A stretch of DNA of 64,000 nucleotides from Intestinibacter bartlettii. GTDB lineage: Bacteria > Bacillota > Clostridia > Peptostreptococcales > Peptostreptococcaceae. The position numbers and the translations under genes were made by a program. Numbering within the stretch: the first letter of the stretch is position 1; each line of letters opens with the position of its first letter. The stretch lies in the NCBI RefSeq assembly GCF_000154445.1, contig NZ_DS499569.1; one strand, written 5' to 3'. The notes under the pieces are model-generated. The model searched no databases. It saw only the letters and a program-made list of their open reading frames with translations, and was not told the DNA's origin. Shown one piece after another: positions 35,249 through 43,227 of this stretch.

Positions 35249-36304
35249 TTATTTTTTCTGACCCATATCTTCATTTATAAATTGATTATAACTTCTAGGT
35301 AGATAAGATGATTTTGAAAAACTAACAGTTCTATAAACTGTGTCTAAAATATAATTAGCATGATTTAGTTCTTCTTTTTCATATCCATGTATAATATTTA
35401 CTAAACTATAAGTTTCTATTTTATCTTCATAAACATTATATAATGTATAAACCCCTGCTGATTTATCTGAATCTCTATATCCACTTACAATAAATCTTCC
35501 GCAATTTTCACTACTATCATACTTATGTAAAACTGTTTCTGTTTTATAAAGCTCAGAAAACTTCTCTCTATATAGTCTTTCCATATGGTCTTTAACAGAC
35601 ACATCTGAACTTCTTGGATAAACAGCAACTGTTAAAGAACCTCCATTATCAGCAGTTAATCTATATCCATAATCCGTTTCTTCTGCATAATTAAAGAAAT
35701 TCTTAGGATATCCAAAAGAATATCCATCTGCATAAAAAGTAGCAAAATCATTTTGTGAAGAATAATTTAAATAGTCTTGAGTATTACTATAATCCACATA
35801 ATTCATAGATATACTACTTGAGTTAGAATCTGAATAATCATCATCCTCTGTGTCATTATCTATATTATTTTCTGTATATGTATCATTATTTGATTCCTGA
35901 TTTATATCTTCATCATTATTATCATATACATTTTCATCTTGTTCTAACTCAGTTTCTGACTCTGTATCCTTCTTAGTTTCATAATATACTCCACCTTTTT
36001 TATCATCTATATCCGATACTTTATTATTACCGTGATTAAATAAATCCTTAAGTAAAAAAATTATAATAACTAATGCAGCCAACTCTGCCACTATTAATAA
36101 TTTATTTATCGTCTTCTTAGCTTTTTTATTTTGTGGTTTCTTTTTAAAATTATAATTATACTCGCTTGGATTACACTCATCTTTTTGATTTTTATATGGC
36201 TTTTTGCCTATTCCATAACTTTTTTGATTATTTAATTTTTTACCACATTTACTGCAAAATACTGCGTTATCATCATTATTGAAATTACAATTATTACAAA
36301 TCAT
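35249..36304 (-). CDS. Membrane protein with N-terminal zinc ribbon and acidic linker
   Basis: A 351-aa protein. It starts with a zinc ribbon (CNNC...CSKCGKKL), then a basic stretch, one membrane helix (KLLIVAELAALVIIIFLL, about 68-86) and a long Asp/Glu/Asn linker (about 95-165). An extracytoplasmic domain (about 180-330) with FGYPKNFFNY...TADNGGSLTVAVYPRSS...GRFIVSGYRDSD follows. The outer domain resembles small domains that bind surface ligands but I cannot name it. Orientation would place the zinc ribbon in the cytosol. Confidence 0.75.
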   Translation of the reverse strand: MICNNCNFNNDDNAVFCSKCGKKLNNQKSYGIGKKPYKNQKDECNPSEYNYNFKKKPQNKKAKKTINKLLIVAELAALVIIIFLLKDLFNHGNNKVSDIDDKKGGVYYETKKDTESETELEQDENVYDNNDEDINQESNNDTYTENNIDNDTEDDDYSDSNSSSISMNYVDYSNTQDYLNYSSQNDFATFYADGYSFGYPKNFFNYAEETDYGYRLTADNGGSLTVAVYPRSSDVSVKDHMERLYREKFSELYKTETVLHKYDSSENCGRFIVSGYRDSDKSAGVYTLYNVYEDKIETYSLVNIIHGYEKEELNHANYILDTVYRTVSFSKSSYLPRSYNQFINEDMGQKK

Positions 36305-36402
36305 ATATTACCTTCCTCTTTTTTTCTATTAATACATATTTTAACATATATATTATGTAAAGGATATATTTTCATATTGTATTGCATAATCAAATCATAC
36401 AT

Positions 36403-36438
36403 AAAAAGACACATAAGAATTAACTTATGTGCCTTTTT
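36403..36438 (-). terminator. Terminator after the interrupted small gene
   Basis: AAAAAGaCACATAAG / CTTATGTGcCTTTTT is a near-perfect stem immediately after the second in-frame stop (36442). Confidence 0.8.
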
Positions 36439-36441
36439 GTA

Positions 36442-36606
36442 TTATTTTAATAACTTTGTATTATCGTTATTTTCAATCTTTAATATATGTTCATCATTCG
36501 TATTAGATTCTAAAAGTTTACTATTTTGTTCAATCTGAATTTGTACACTATCTAATAGTGATTTTGTAATCTCTTGTGTTTTGTTTATTATATTCTCTTT
36601 AAATTA
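36442..36606 (-). pseudogene. In-frame continuation of the 85-aa gene beyond its stop
   Basis: After the TAA at 36604-36606 the same frame continues for 54 sense codons (FKENIINKTQEITKSLLDSV..., ending NDNTKLLK) before TAA 36442-36444. It has no start codon, looks helical and ends right at the terminator. This suggests the gene was once about 140 aa and acquired a nonsense codon, or that stop-codon read-through occurs. Confidence 0.5.
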
Positions 36607-36861
36607 ATCTAATCTTTTTGATGTTCTTACAAGTTTACCTTCGGAATTTCTTGTATAATATCCTCTCTCTTCAAGAACTAAAGCATAACCTATTTTTTTC
36701 ATTCCACTTGCACTTTGAAATTTTTTTACCAATTGTCTGTCTGACATACGTTGACCATTTTCATAAGCTTTATCTTTTTCTTCTTGCATTCTTTCAGCTT
36801 TTTCAACCATACCTTTTCCTACTTCTTTTGCAATTCCACCTAGTGTATCAAAAAATCCCAT
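36604..36861 (-). CDS. Small protein, possibly truncated
   Basis: An 85-aa protein, MGFFDTLGGIAKEVGKGMVEKAERM followed by a basic helical region (SDRQLVKKFQSASGMKKIGYALVLEERGYY). The second half resembles short helical SHOCT-like modules, but this is only a shape likeness. AAAGGAGGAG precedes the ATG. The gene lies 23 bp after the HNH gene and probably shares its transcript. A sense extension follows the stop in the same frame (36442-36603). Confidence 0.65.
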   Translation of the reverse strand: MGFFDTLGGIAKEVGKGMVEKAERMQEEKDKAYENGQRMSDRQLVKKFQSASGMKKIGYALVLEERGYYTRNSEGKLVRTSKRLD

Positions 36862-36884
36862 TTAAAGTCTCCTCCTTTAAAAAT

Positions 36885-37175
36885 TTATCTCTTTTTTCTT
36901 CCAAATAAAGATTCTACTTTTTTAGATGTATTTTTTCTAACATTTCTACCATAGTCTCTAACATTATCAATACCTAAATCATCTTGCTTTGATCTATTAC
37001 AATGTTTACACATACACTGTAAATTGTTTAAGTCATGTCTACCTCCTTTATTTTGTGGTATTATGTGGTCTATATCTACATCACCTTTTCTTAATTTTTT
37101 TCCACATCTAACACAAGTGTACCAGCCATGATTTGATTCATTATTGTTAAACCAATCCTCTCTATATCCCGCCAT
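36885..37175 (-). CDS. HNH endonuclease
   Basis: A 96-aa protein with the full HNH set: YTCVRCGKKL, VDIDHIIPQNKGGRHDLNNLQCMCKHCNRSK (DH, N, H) and two CxxC pairs. It is a small stand-alone nuclease domain of the kind found in phages, introns and toxin systems. Start ATG 37175 has AAGGAGG. It sits in a three-gene row with the XRE regulator and the 85-aa gene. No intron or phage structural gene is nearby. Confidence 0.88.
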   Translation of the reverse strand: MAGYREDWFNNNESNHGWYTCVRCGKKLRKGDVDIDHIIPQNKGGRHDLNNLQCMCKHCNRSKQDDLGIDNVRDYGRNVRKNTSKKVESLFGRKKR

Positions 37176-37200
37176 AATTATTCCTCCTTTTTATTTTTTA

Positions 37201-37383
37201 CTACTCAAATACCTCCTCCACACTTAAATCAAAATACTTACAAATTCTAATCGCTAAATCTAAACTCGGTCTCCTTGTTCCTAGCTCAATCATTCCATAA
37301 TAACTTGTTGTAATACCAACTGATTTTGCAACTGCTTTTTGTGGAAGCCCTCTTTCTTCCCTCAATTGTTTTAATTTACTCAT
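37201..37383 (-). CDS. XRE-family DNA-binding protein
   Basis: A 60-aa protein consisting only of a Cro/CI helix-turn-helix (LKQLREERGLPQKAVAKSVGITTSYYGMIELGTRRPSLDLAIRICKYFDLSVEEVF). It probably regulates its own small operon with the HNH gene. GGGGAGGGG lies about 14 bp upstream of the ATG, slightly far for initiation. Confidence 0.88.
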   Translation of the reverse strand: MSKLKQLREERGLPQKAVAKSVGITTSYYGMIELGTRRPSLDLAIRICKYFDLSVEEVFE

Positions 37384-37587
37384 ATATTTTCTTTTTCCCC
37401 TCCCCTCATCTTTTATTAACTTAATTTTATAAAACTAAAACTAGCAGTTGTAATTTGTGTTTCAACTTCACAAGCTAAACAATATTTTTATAAACCCGAC
37501 CTTCTTAATATCATCCAACTTGAAGTTTATATTTAAAGTATAGATTTTCAAAATTTTTATTTGTAATTTATGTTTTATGCAAAATAA

Positions 37588-37628
37588 AAAGTTATTGCAT
37601 GAACAATTTCTATCCACACAATAACTTT
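37588..37628 (-). terminator. Terminator of the Asp/Tyr-rich lipoprotein gene
   Basis: AAAGTTATTG / CAATAACTTT is a 10-bp stem with a 21-nt loop, followed on the minus strand by TTATTTT. The rest of 37384-37728 is AT-rich with no gene visible. Confidence 0.65.
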
Positions 37629-37728
37629 CAATATTCTATGTATTTACTTTTTTATTTTAAAAACTAACTATAAATCTCTATGTACTATAAAATAAATTTA
37701 TTAACTTAATAATTTGTTATTTCTAATC

Positions 37729-38268
37729 TTAATAATTTTCCTCCTCGGCACTGTTATAGTAATCATAATCATAGTCATCGCTATCATCATAATCACCATC
37801 ATAGTTGTCGTCATTATCATAATCTTCGTTGCTGTCGTCATAGTCATAATCGTTGTCATCATCATAATCATTACTATCATCATAATCTTGATCATTGTCA
37901 TCATCATAGTCTTCATCGTAATCGTAATCTTCATCACTATCGTCATAGTCCTCGTCATTATCGTAATCTTCGTCGTATTCTTCATCATAATAATCATCAT
38001 AATCTTCGTAATCTTCATTACTATGACTAGGTCTTGATGAATTATTACTATTGCTACTATTATGTTTTTCTGAATCACTATCATGATTATTTGAAGAATT
38101 TTGTTTTTTATTATTATCTTTCTTTATATATACCCCGCTAGAATTAGTTTGTCCTCTATGTGATTGATTTGAGTCTTTATTTTTATTAAAGTCACACCCT
38201 ACCAATAAAGAACATAATAAAACTAATAAAAATATACTTTTTACTCTTTTGTTTTTTAAAAATTTCAT
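37729..38268 (-). CDS. Lipoprotein with extreme Asp/Tyr-rich tail
   Basis: A 179-aa protein. The N-terminus has a lipoprotein signal (SIFLLVLLCSLLVGC, lipobox LVGC near residue 25). A Ser/Asn/Lys linker (about 26-85) follows. The last 95 residues are almost only D, E, Y, N and S in DY/DDY/EDY units, reflected as a long GAT/TAT tandem at the DNA level. It is probably surface-anchored, able to bind Ca2+ or cationic partners. Long open frames on the other strand here are by-products of the repeat. Function unknown. Confidence 0.8.
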   Translation of the reverse strand: MKFLKNKRVKSIFLLVLLCSLLVGCDFNKNKDSNQSHRGQTNSSGVYIKKDNNKKQNSSNNHDSDSEKHNSSNSNNSSRPSHSNEDYEDYDDYYDEEYDEDYDNDEDYDDSDEDYDYDEDYDDDNDQDYDDSNDYDDDNDYDYDDSNEDYDNDDNYDGDYDDSDDYDYDYYNSAEEENY

Positions 38269-38436
38269 AACTCCCTCATTCTCCTTACAATATATATTAA
38301 TACATTATATATTATAATACTTTTTTTCATATTTGTGATAATTATTCCAATTTATTGATTCTTAATTTATACAAAAAATGAAATATATGGTATATAATAT
38401 ACATAAATAAGCAAACTATTATTAGGAGGTGACAAA

Positions 38437-38874
38437 ATGTTGTCTTACAATGAACAATTTCAAATAGCTCTAGAATTAGCTGTAGAAAAACATAAAAATC
38501 AAACAGATAAAGCCGGTAACCCCTATATTCTTCATCCACTTCATGTAATGGAAAATGTAAATAGTAAAGAGGGTAAAATAGTAGCGATTTTACATGATAT
38601 AATTGAAGATACAGATATAACAGAAGATTATCTATTTAAAATAGGACTTTCAAAACGTATAGTAGATGCTGTTGTAGCATTAACTCGTTCTGAAGATATG
38701 GATTATCAAGAATATATCAAGAATTTAAGTTCTAATCCTTTAGCAAAGGAAGTAAAACTATCAGACTTAGAGCATAATATGGACTTAAAAAGACTTCCTA
38801 CATTAGAGGAAAAAGATCTAGAGAGAAATAGAAAATATCAAATTGCATACCATTATTTAATAAATAATAAGTAG
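38437..38874 (+). CDS. HD-domain hydrolase of the SpoT/MESH1 type
   Basis: A 145-aa protein with HPLHVM, ILHDIIEDTDIT (the HDxxED motif) and VKLSDLEHNMD, the metal-binding pattern of the (p)ppGpp hydrolase domain without synthetase or TGS domains. It is therefore a small alarmone-hydrolase-like enzyme; activity on (p)ppGpp is inferred. AGGAGGTGAC lies directly before ATG 38437. It has its own terminator. Confidence 0.85.
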   Translation: MLSYNEQFQIALELAVEKHKNQTDKAGNPYILHPLHVMENVNSKEGKIVAILHDIIEDTDITEDYLFKIGLSKRIVDAVVALTRSEDMDYQEYIKNLSSNPLAKEVKLSDLEHNMDLKRLPTLEEKDLERNRKYQIAYHYLINNK

Positions 38875-38879
38875 TGAGA

Positions 38880-38914
38880 AATAAACTTATAATTATACAT
38901 ATTATAAGTTTATT
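38880..38914 (+). terminator. Terminator of the HD hydrolase gene
   Basis: AATAAACTTATAAT / ATTATAAGTTTATT stem is followed by TTCTTTTTT. Confidence 0.8.
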
Positions 38915-38974
38915 TTCTTTTTTACAACAATTTATACCTAAATCTGCAAACAAAATGTCTTATTTTTCCTCTAA

Positions 38975-39136
38975 ATAATATTTTTAATTGTAAAAAGTAT
39001 GAATAAACTTGCCACTTTAGGAAAACATTCAGAAGTGGCAGTAACGGAAGAACAAAGTACAAAAGTATGTCCTTACTGCTGCAGTGAAATATCAATAAAT
39101 GCAACTAGTTGCCCAAATTGTACTTCAGAACTTTAA
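38975..39136 (+). pseudogene. mscL: C-terminal remnant of mscL with zinc ribbon
   Basis: The frame reads IIFLIVKSMNKLATLGKHSE, then TKVCPYCCSEIS and SCPNCTSEL before TAA. That matches the end of the second membrane helix and the C-terminal zinc ribbon of clostridial large-conductance mechanosensitive channels. A stop precedes it (38972) and the N-terminal two thirds of the channel are absent. A 45-aa product from ATG 38999 is possible but has no ribosome site, so I read it as a deletion remnant. Confidence 0.65.
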
Positions 39137-39236
39137 AAAAGTATAGAAATTTATATTACTTTTAAAAGGAATCTCGTTTTCGCTGTAGTATTATGAAATA
39201 TATAGAGTTTTTTTCTATAAAAAGGGGGTAAAAAGT

Positions 39237-39554
39237 ATGGCTTATAATTATTCAAATAATCATGAAGATAACTTTCAAGATGAATCTGCTGAAATAATCG
39301 GTTATTGTAGTATTTGCGATTCTGAAATAAAAGCTACGGATAAATACTATCACTATTACGACTATGATATGATATGTCCTAAATGTGCAGAAGGGGATTC
39401 AGTTGCCAAATGTGAAAAATGTAATACATATTTTAAAGTTGAAGATTTAACAGAGTATGAATTTAATTCAGAAGTTCATTATTTTTGTGAAAAGGATGAG
39501 CCTGAGAATATAAATGAAATAAACTTTTCTGATAAGGCTGTTTCAGCCGAATAA
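39237..39554 (+). CDS. Small protein with several CxxC zinc motifs
   Basis: A 105-aa acidic protein. CSIC, CPKC, CEKC and a final C at regular spacing (YCSICDSEIKATDKYYHYYDYDMICPKCAEGDSVAKCEKCNTYF) suggest two zinc-binding knuckles of LIM/treble-clef type. Function unknown. The leader AAAAAGGGGG lies 7-8 bp before the ATG and is complementary to the C-rich motif of the candidate RNA at 31.7 kb. Confidence 0.7.
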   Translation: MAYNYSNNHEDNFQDESAEIIGYCSICDSEIKATDKYYHYYDYDMICPKCAEGDSVAKCEKCNTYFKVEDLTEYEFNSEVHYFCEKDEPENINEINFSDKAVSAE

Positions 39555-39559
39555 ATTAA

Positions 39560-39595
39560 AAAAATACTGAAGTCATAAAAAACTTCAGTATTTTT
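39560..39595. terminator. Bidirectional terminator between convergent genes
   Basis: AAAAATACTGAAGT / ACTTCAGTATTTTT, a perfect 14-bp stem with an 8-nt loop and T-runs on both strands. Confidence 0.92.
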
Positions 39596-39600
39596 CATTT

Positions 39601-40569
39601 CTATATATCCATTTTTTCATTTATAAAGCTAAATACCTTATTCCAGTATGCATCTACATCACAATCTTTTGCTTCTGCATGCCCTGCTTCATCTACTATA
39701 TATAAATCTTTTTCACAGTTTGCCGCATCATAAACTTCATATACCATATATGTAGGGACAAAATCGTCCTTTCCTCCATGTATAAACAACATTGGTTTTT
39801 GACATTTTTTAAGTTGATCTACACTAGATGCTTCTTTAAAATCATACCCTGCTTTTAATTTTGCTACACCATTTGAAATATTTAAAACTGGAAAAGTTGG
39901 AAGTGAGAATCTTTTATCTAATTCACTTGCAAAAATATCCCATACACTAGTATATCCACAGTCTTCTATATATCCTACTACATTATTTAAGTTTTCCCCT
40001 GATGCCATCATTGTTGTTGCAGCACCCATAGACACTCCATGGAGTATTATCTTTGCATTTGGATCTTGTTTATTTATCCAATTTACCCAACAAGCTATAT
40101 CATCCTTGTCAAGCCATCCCATTCCTATGTAATTTCCTTCGCTATTTCCATGTGCCCTATTATTAGGTAGCAAAACATTATATCCCATTTCGTAATATTT
40201 TTCTCCATAAGACATCATATTGTTATTATTGACCTTATACCCATGGATTAATATAGCCCATTTATGTGTTTTCTTTTCTTGAACCTTATAATTTGCTTGT
40301 AATTTTAGATTATCATTATTTGTAATATTTGCATTTGATGTAGTCTTTTTAAACTCAGTTGCTTTTTTCTGTTCTTTCTTTTGATTTTGTAGTATTACTT
40401 TTTCTGTTCCTTTTGCAGTATCTATCTTATCTTCCTCATTTATATTTCTTTTTGCTGAATCACTAACAGGCGATAAAGCATAATGTACAAAGAAACTTCC
40501 AACACCATATCCGACTCCTGTTAGTATCAATAAAACCGATATAATTCCTATAATTAATTTCTTTTTCAT
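39601..40569 (-). CDS. Membrane-anchored alpha/beta hydrolase
   Basis: A 322-aa protein. One N-terminal hydrophobic helix (LIIGIISVLLILTGVGYGVG) is followed by a Lys/Asn-rich linker and a hydrolase domain. The nucleophile elbow is GVSMGA, the oxyanion strand WAILIHGYKVNN, and a likely catalytic Asp/His pair lies in HGGKDDFVP and EAGHAEA. It resembles extracytoplasmic esterase/peptidase-like hydrolases of the YqkD/BEM46 group. The substrate is unknown. Confidence 0.88.
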   Translation of the reverse strand: MKKKLIIGIISVLLILTGVGYGVGSFFVHYALSPVSDSAKRNINEEDKIDTAKGTEKVILQNQKKEQKKATEFKKTTSNANITNNDNLKLQANYKVQEKKTHKWAILIHGYKVNNNNMMSYGEKYYEMGYNVLLPNNRAHGNSEGNYIGMGWLDKDDIACWVNWINKQDPNAKIILHGVSMGAATTMMASGENLNNVVGYIEDCGYTSVWDIFASELDKRFSLPTFPVLNISNGVAKLKAGYDFKEASSVDQLKKCQKPMLFIHGGKDDFVPTYMVYEVYDAANCEKDLYIVDEAGHAEAKDCDVDAYWNKVFSFINEKMDI

Positions 40570-40790
40570 AATATCCCTCCTCGAAATATAATATTAGTTT
40601 ATTTTTATGATTAAATATTTTGATTATCAAATTTTACGACTCACTTATTAAATATACATTAATATAAAATAAATTTCAACAAATTTCTTTTATAGACATA
40701 TATAAACTTCCACTTGAAATTTATTCCATTTATTTTATAATACATAATAGAAATCTTTATTAATAATATACGTAGAAAGGACTTTTAATT

Positions 40791-41458
40791 ATGCCTGCTT
40801 GGAGTTTTCATATAAAACTAGCTAGTGAAGTTTCAGCTGTTTTAAATTTAGATGAACAAGAAAAAAATCTTTTTATATTATCAAACTTAATACCAGATAT
40901 CAAATCTGGATTTTTAATTCCTATGGATAAGCCTGTTTGGTCTAAATACTCCCATTACTACATCTACAAAGATGAGCTTAGTTTGCCTGATTTAGAAAAA
41001 TATAAAAATATTTATTGGGATAAAAATGATATCATATCGACGGGAGTATATTGTCATATACTTTTAGACTATTATCTAAATAATCTATTAAAAGAAGATT
41101 ATTTTATCTATAATGAAGATAATATAATATAATAACTGGAATGAAAACATTAAACGGAATATTCTATGGAGATAGACCCTCTTGCATAAAATTTAAACAT
41201 AAAAATTTTAATCTTATAGCCCAATGGCTTGGTGTAGAAAATAAATTCTCATTTCCAAAACAAAATATAGATATAAAAACCGATGATGGAATTTATACAA
41301 TTACACCTAGAGATATTGAACTTACAGAACAATGGATTTTTGAACATTATAAAAATCCTAAATCAGAATTTCCACAAAATGAACTTATTACAGAAAAAGG
41401 TATTGATAAGTTTTTTAAAGATTCAAAGGAATTTGTATTAAATCATATTAAGTTTTAA
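40791..41458 (+). pseudogene. Zinc-dependent phospholipase C-like protein, split by a 5-bp repeat
   Basis: Two reading frames (40791-41132 and 41141-41458) are parts of one protein. N-terminal features are WSFHIKLASEV, NLIPDIKSGF, SHYY and GVYCHILLDYYLN, which carry the His/Asp set of zinc PLC-like domains. The break lies in three tandem ATAAT units (41119-41133). Removing one unit gives a continuous frame reading NEDNIITGMKTLNGIF and a product of about 220 aa. The gene may therefore be switchable by slippage, newly inactivated, or affected by a sequencing error. The ATG has AAAGGAC upstream. Confidence 0.7.
41119..41133 (+). repeat. Pentanucleotide tandem repeat (ATAAT)3 inside a coding region
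   Basis: Three exact ATAAT copies. Two or five copies would keep the 40791-41458 frame open; three (present here) or four close it. Confidence 0.85.
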
Positions 41459-41478
41459 AAATTATTTTATTTAATCAA

Positions 41479-41520
41479 AAGAGGTATTGTAAATAGTTAA
41501 ACCGACTTACAATACCTCTT
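41479..41520. terminator. Bidirectional terminator
   Basis: AAGAGGTATTGTAA / TTACAATACCTCTT, a perfect 14-bp stem between the convergent phospholipase-like gene and cstA. Confidence 0.88.
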
Positions 41521-41553
41521 ATTTATTATGAAATTGATGAGTTTTTATTTTAA

Positions 41554-42972
41554 CTAAGCAACTTTATTATGTCCTGCTTTTTTAACTTTATTTGCTTTTA
41601 TAAAGAATGCTACTGCAAATAATACAGCTGCTACTACACCGATTATATTACCAACTGTACCTGGTAATTTAAATCCTTCATCTGCTTGCATTATATAACT
41701 AAATGTTACAGCTGTCATAAATATTGCTGGAGCAACTGTTATCATATAGTTTTTATTATTTTTAAGTAAGAACATACTTCCTGTCCATAACATTATCATA
41801 GCTAATGTTTGGTTTGCCCAAGAGAAATATCTCCAAATTATTTGGAAATCTATGAATGTAAGTGCTATACCTACTGCAAATAATGGTATTGCTATCATAA
41901 ATCTTGAAGATAATTTTTCTTGTTTTATATTAAATGAGTCAGCTATTGTAAGTCTTGCACTTCTAAATGCTGTATCTCCTGAAGTTATTGGACAAGCTAC
42001 AACTCCTAATACTGCAAGAGCAGCACCAACATGTCCAAGTAGTGTAACAGACATTTGGTTTACACCTACTGCTGGAGTTGCACCAAATACTGCTTGTAAT
42101 TGTGGTTCACCATGATAAAATGCCATTGCAGCTGCTGCCCATATTAAAGCTATTATACCTTCTGCAACCATTGAACCATAGAATACTGGTCTTATTTCTC
42201 TTTCATGTTCTACACATCTAGCCATAAGTGGTGATTGTGTAGCATGGAATCCTGATATTGCACCACATGCTATTGTTATAAATAAGTATGGGAATATTGA
42301 TTTTGCCCCATCTGGATAATAGTTTTGTAAAGTTAATTCAGGTATATGATAACCTTTGAATATTAATCCACCTGCTATACCAATTGCCATTAATATTAAA
42401 GCTGCACCGAATATAGGATATATTTTACCTATAACTTTATCAACTGGAAGCACAGTTGCTAATATATAGTATGCAAATATTACTACTACCCATACTTGTG
42501 TATTTATGCTAGTTAAAGTGTTTAAAAGTCCAGCAGGTCCTGTAACAAATACTACCCCTACAAGTACTAATAAAACTACACTAAATACTACCATTACTTT
42601 TCTAGCACCTTCACCTAAATATATACCAACAAGTTCTGATGCTGATACACCTTTGTTTTTAAGTGATAAATAACCAGATAAGAAATCGTGTACACCACCT
42701 GCAAATATTGTACCAAATACAATCCATAAGAATGCTGCTGGTCCAAATAATGCACCTTGTATTGCACCAAATATTGGTCCTAAACCTGCTATGTTTAAGA
42801 ATTGAATTAAGAATATTTTTTTCCAATTCATTGGAACATAGTCAACCCCATCTTGCATTTCTATTGCTGGAGTTTTTAGAGAGTCATCTATTCCAAATAC
42901 TCTCTCAACAAATTTACCATAGATTAGATAACCTACTATTAAAACTATAATTGCTGCAAAGAAACTAATCAC
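41554..42972 (-). CDS. cstA: CstA-family carbon starvation/pyruvate transporter
   Basis: A 472-aa polytopic protein. Family segments are GIDDSLKTPAIEMQDGVDYVPM near the N-terminus, FLNIAGLGPIFGAIQGALFGP, GGVHDFLSGYLSLKNKG, SGFHATQSPLMARC and ITSGDTAFRSARLTIAD. CstA/BtsT-type transporters import pyruvate or peptides under starvation. The form here is the shorter one found in Firmicutes. The start is GTG 42972 behind AGGAGG. The upstream region contains phased ATGAA repeats. Confidence 0.93.
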   Translation of the reverse strand: MISFFAAIIVLIVGYLIYGKFVERVFGIDDSLKTPAIEMQDGVDYVPMNWKKIFLIQFLNIAGLGPIFGAIQGALFGPAAFLWIVFGTIFAGGVHDFLSGYLSLKNKGVSASELVGIYLGEGARKVMVVFSVVLLVLVGVVFVTGPAGLLNTLTSINTQVWVVVIFAYYILATVLPVDKVIGKIYPIFGAALILMAIGIAGGLIFKGYHIPELTLQNYYPDGAKSIFPYLFITIACGAISGFHATQSPLMARCVEHEREIRPVFYGSMVAEGIIALIWAAAAMAFYHGEPQLQAVFGATPAVGVNQMSVTLLGHVGAALAVLGVVACPITSGDTAFRSARLTIADSFNIKQEKLSSRFMIAIPLFAVGIALTFIDFQIIWRYFSWANQTLAMIMLWTGSMFLLKNNKNYMITVAPAIFMTAVTFSYIMQADEGFKLPGTVGNIIGVVAAVLFAVAFFIKANKVKKAGHNKVA

Positions 42973-43083
42973 AATACATACCTCCTAATATATTTTTAAT
43001 GTAAAGTTTAAATATAATATATAAAAATTTCCTTTTGCATTTATATAATAGTATAAATATGTATAAAGAGAGTTTTTATTGTA

Positions 43084-43140
43084 ATGAAATAGCTTTTTTA
43101 TTACATGAAATGCATGAATTCGTCAATGAATTACATGAAA
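43084..43140 (-). promoter_or_regulatory. Phased repeats upstream of cstA
   Basis: ATGAA occurs at 43084, 43105, 43114, 43126 and 43135. ATTACATGAAA is exactly repeated at 43100-43110 and 43130-43140. Spacing of 21 and 30 bp keeps sites on one face of the helix. It lies about 130-170 bp upstream of cstA, fitting an activator-binding array such as LytTR-type sites. Function is inferred. Confidence 0.4.
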
Positions 43141-43164
43141 ACAATTTCATTTAATTATAAGTAA

Positions 43165-43211
43165 AAAAGTGCTCATATAGAATCATCCTTTCATTCTAAA
43201 TGAGCACTTTT
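43165..43211 (-). terminator. Terminator of panC-panS
   Basis: AAAAGTGCTCAT and ATGAGCACTTTT form a 12-bp outer stem, with TAGAAT/ATTCTA as an inner stem. It lies 17 bp after the transporter stop. Confidence 0.9.
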
Positions 43212-43227
43212 ATATTAAAATAATCTA

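Noticed and set aside
36861..37383. Type II toxin-antitoxin interpretation of the XRE/HNH genes
   Set aside because: HNH next to XRE is suggestive, but neither protein matches a toxin family I know, so I left it as an HNH island.
37701..38084. Long Ile/Met/Thr frames overlapping the Asp/Tyr lipoprotein on both strands
   Set aside because: They are by-products of the GAT/TAT repeat array; only the frame with the lipobox and ribosome site is credible.
43059..43157. Short plus-strand peptide upstream of cstA (MYKESFYCNEIAFLLHEMHE...)
   Set aside because: No Shine-Dalgarno and it coincides with the phased ATGAA repeats, which explain the open frame.
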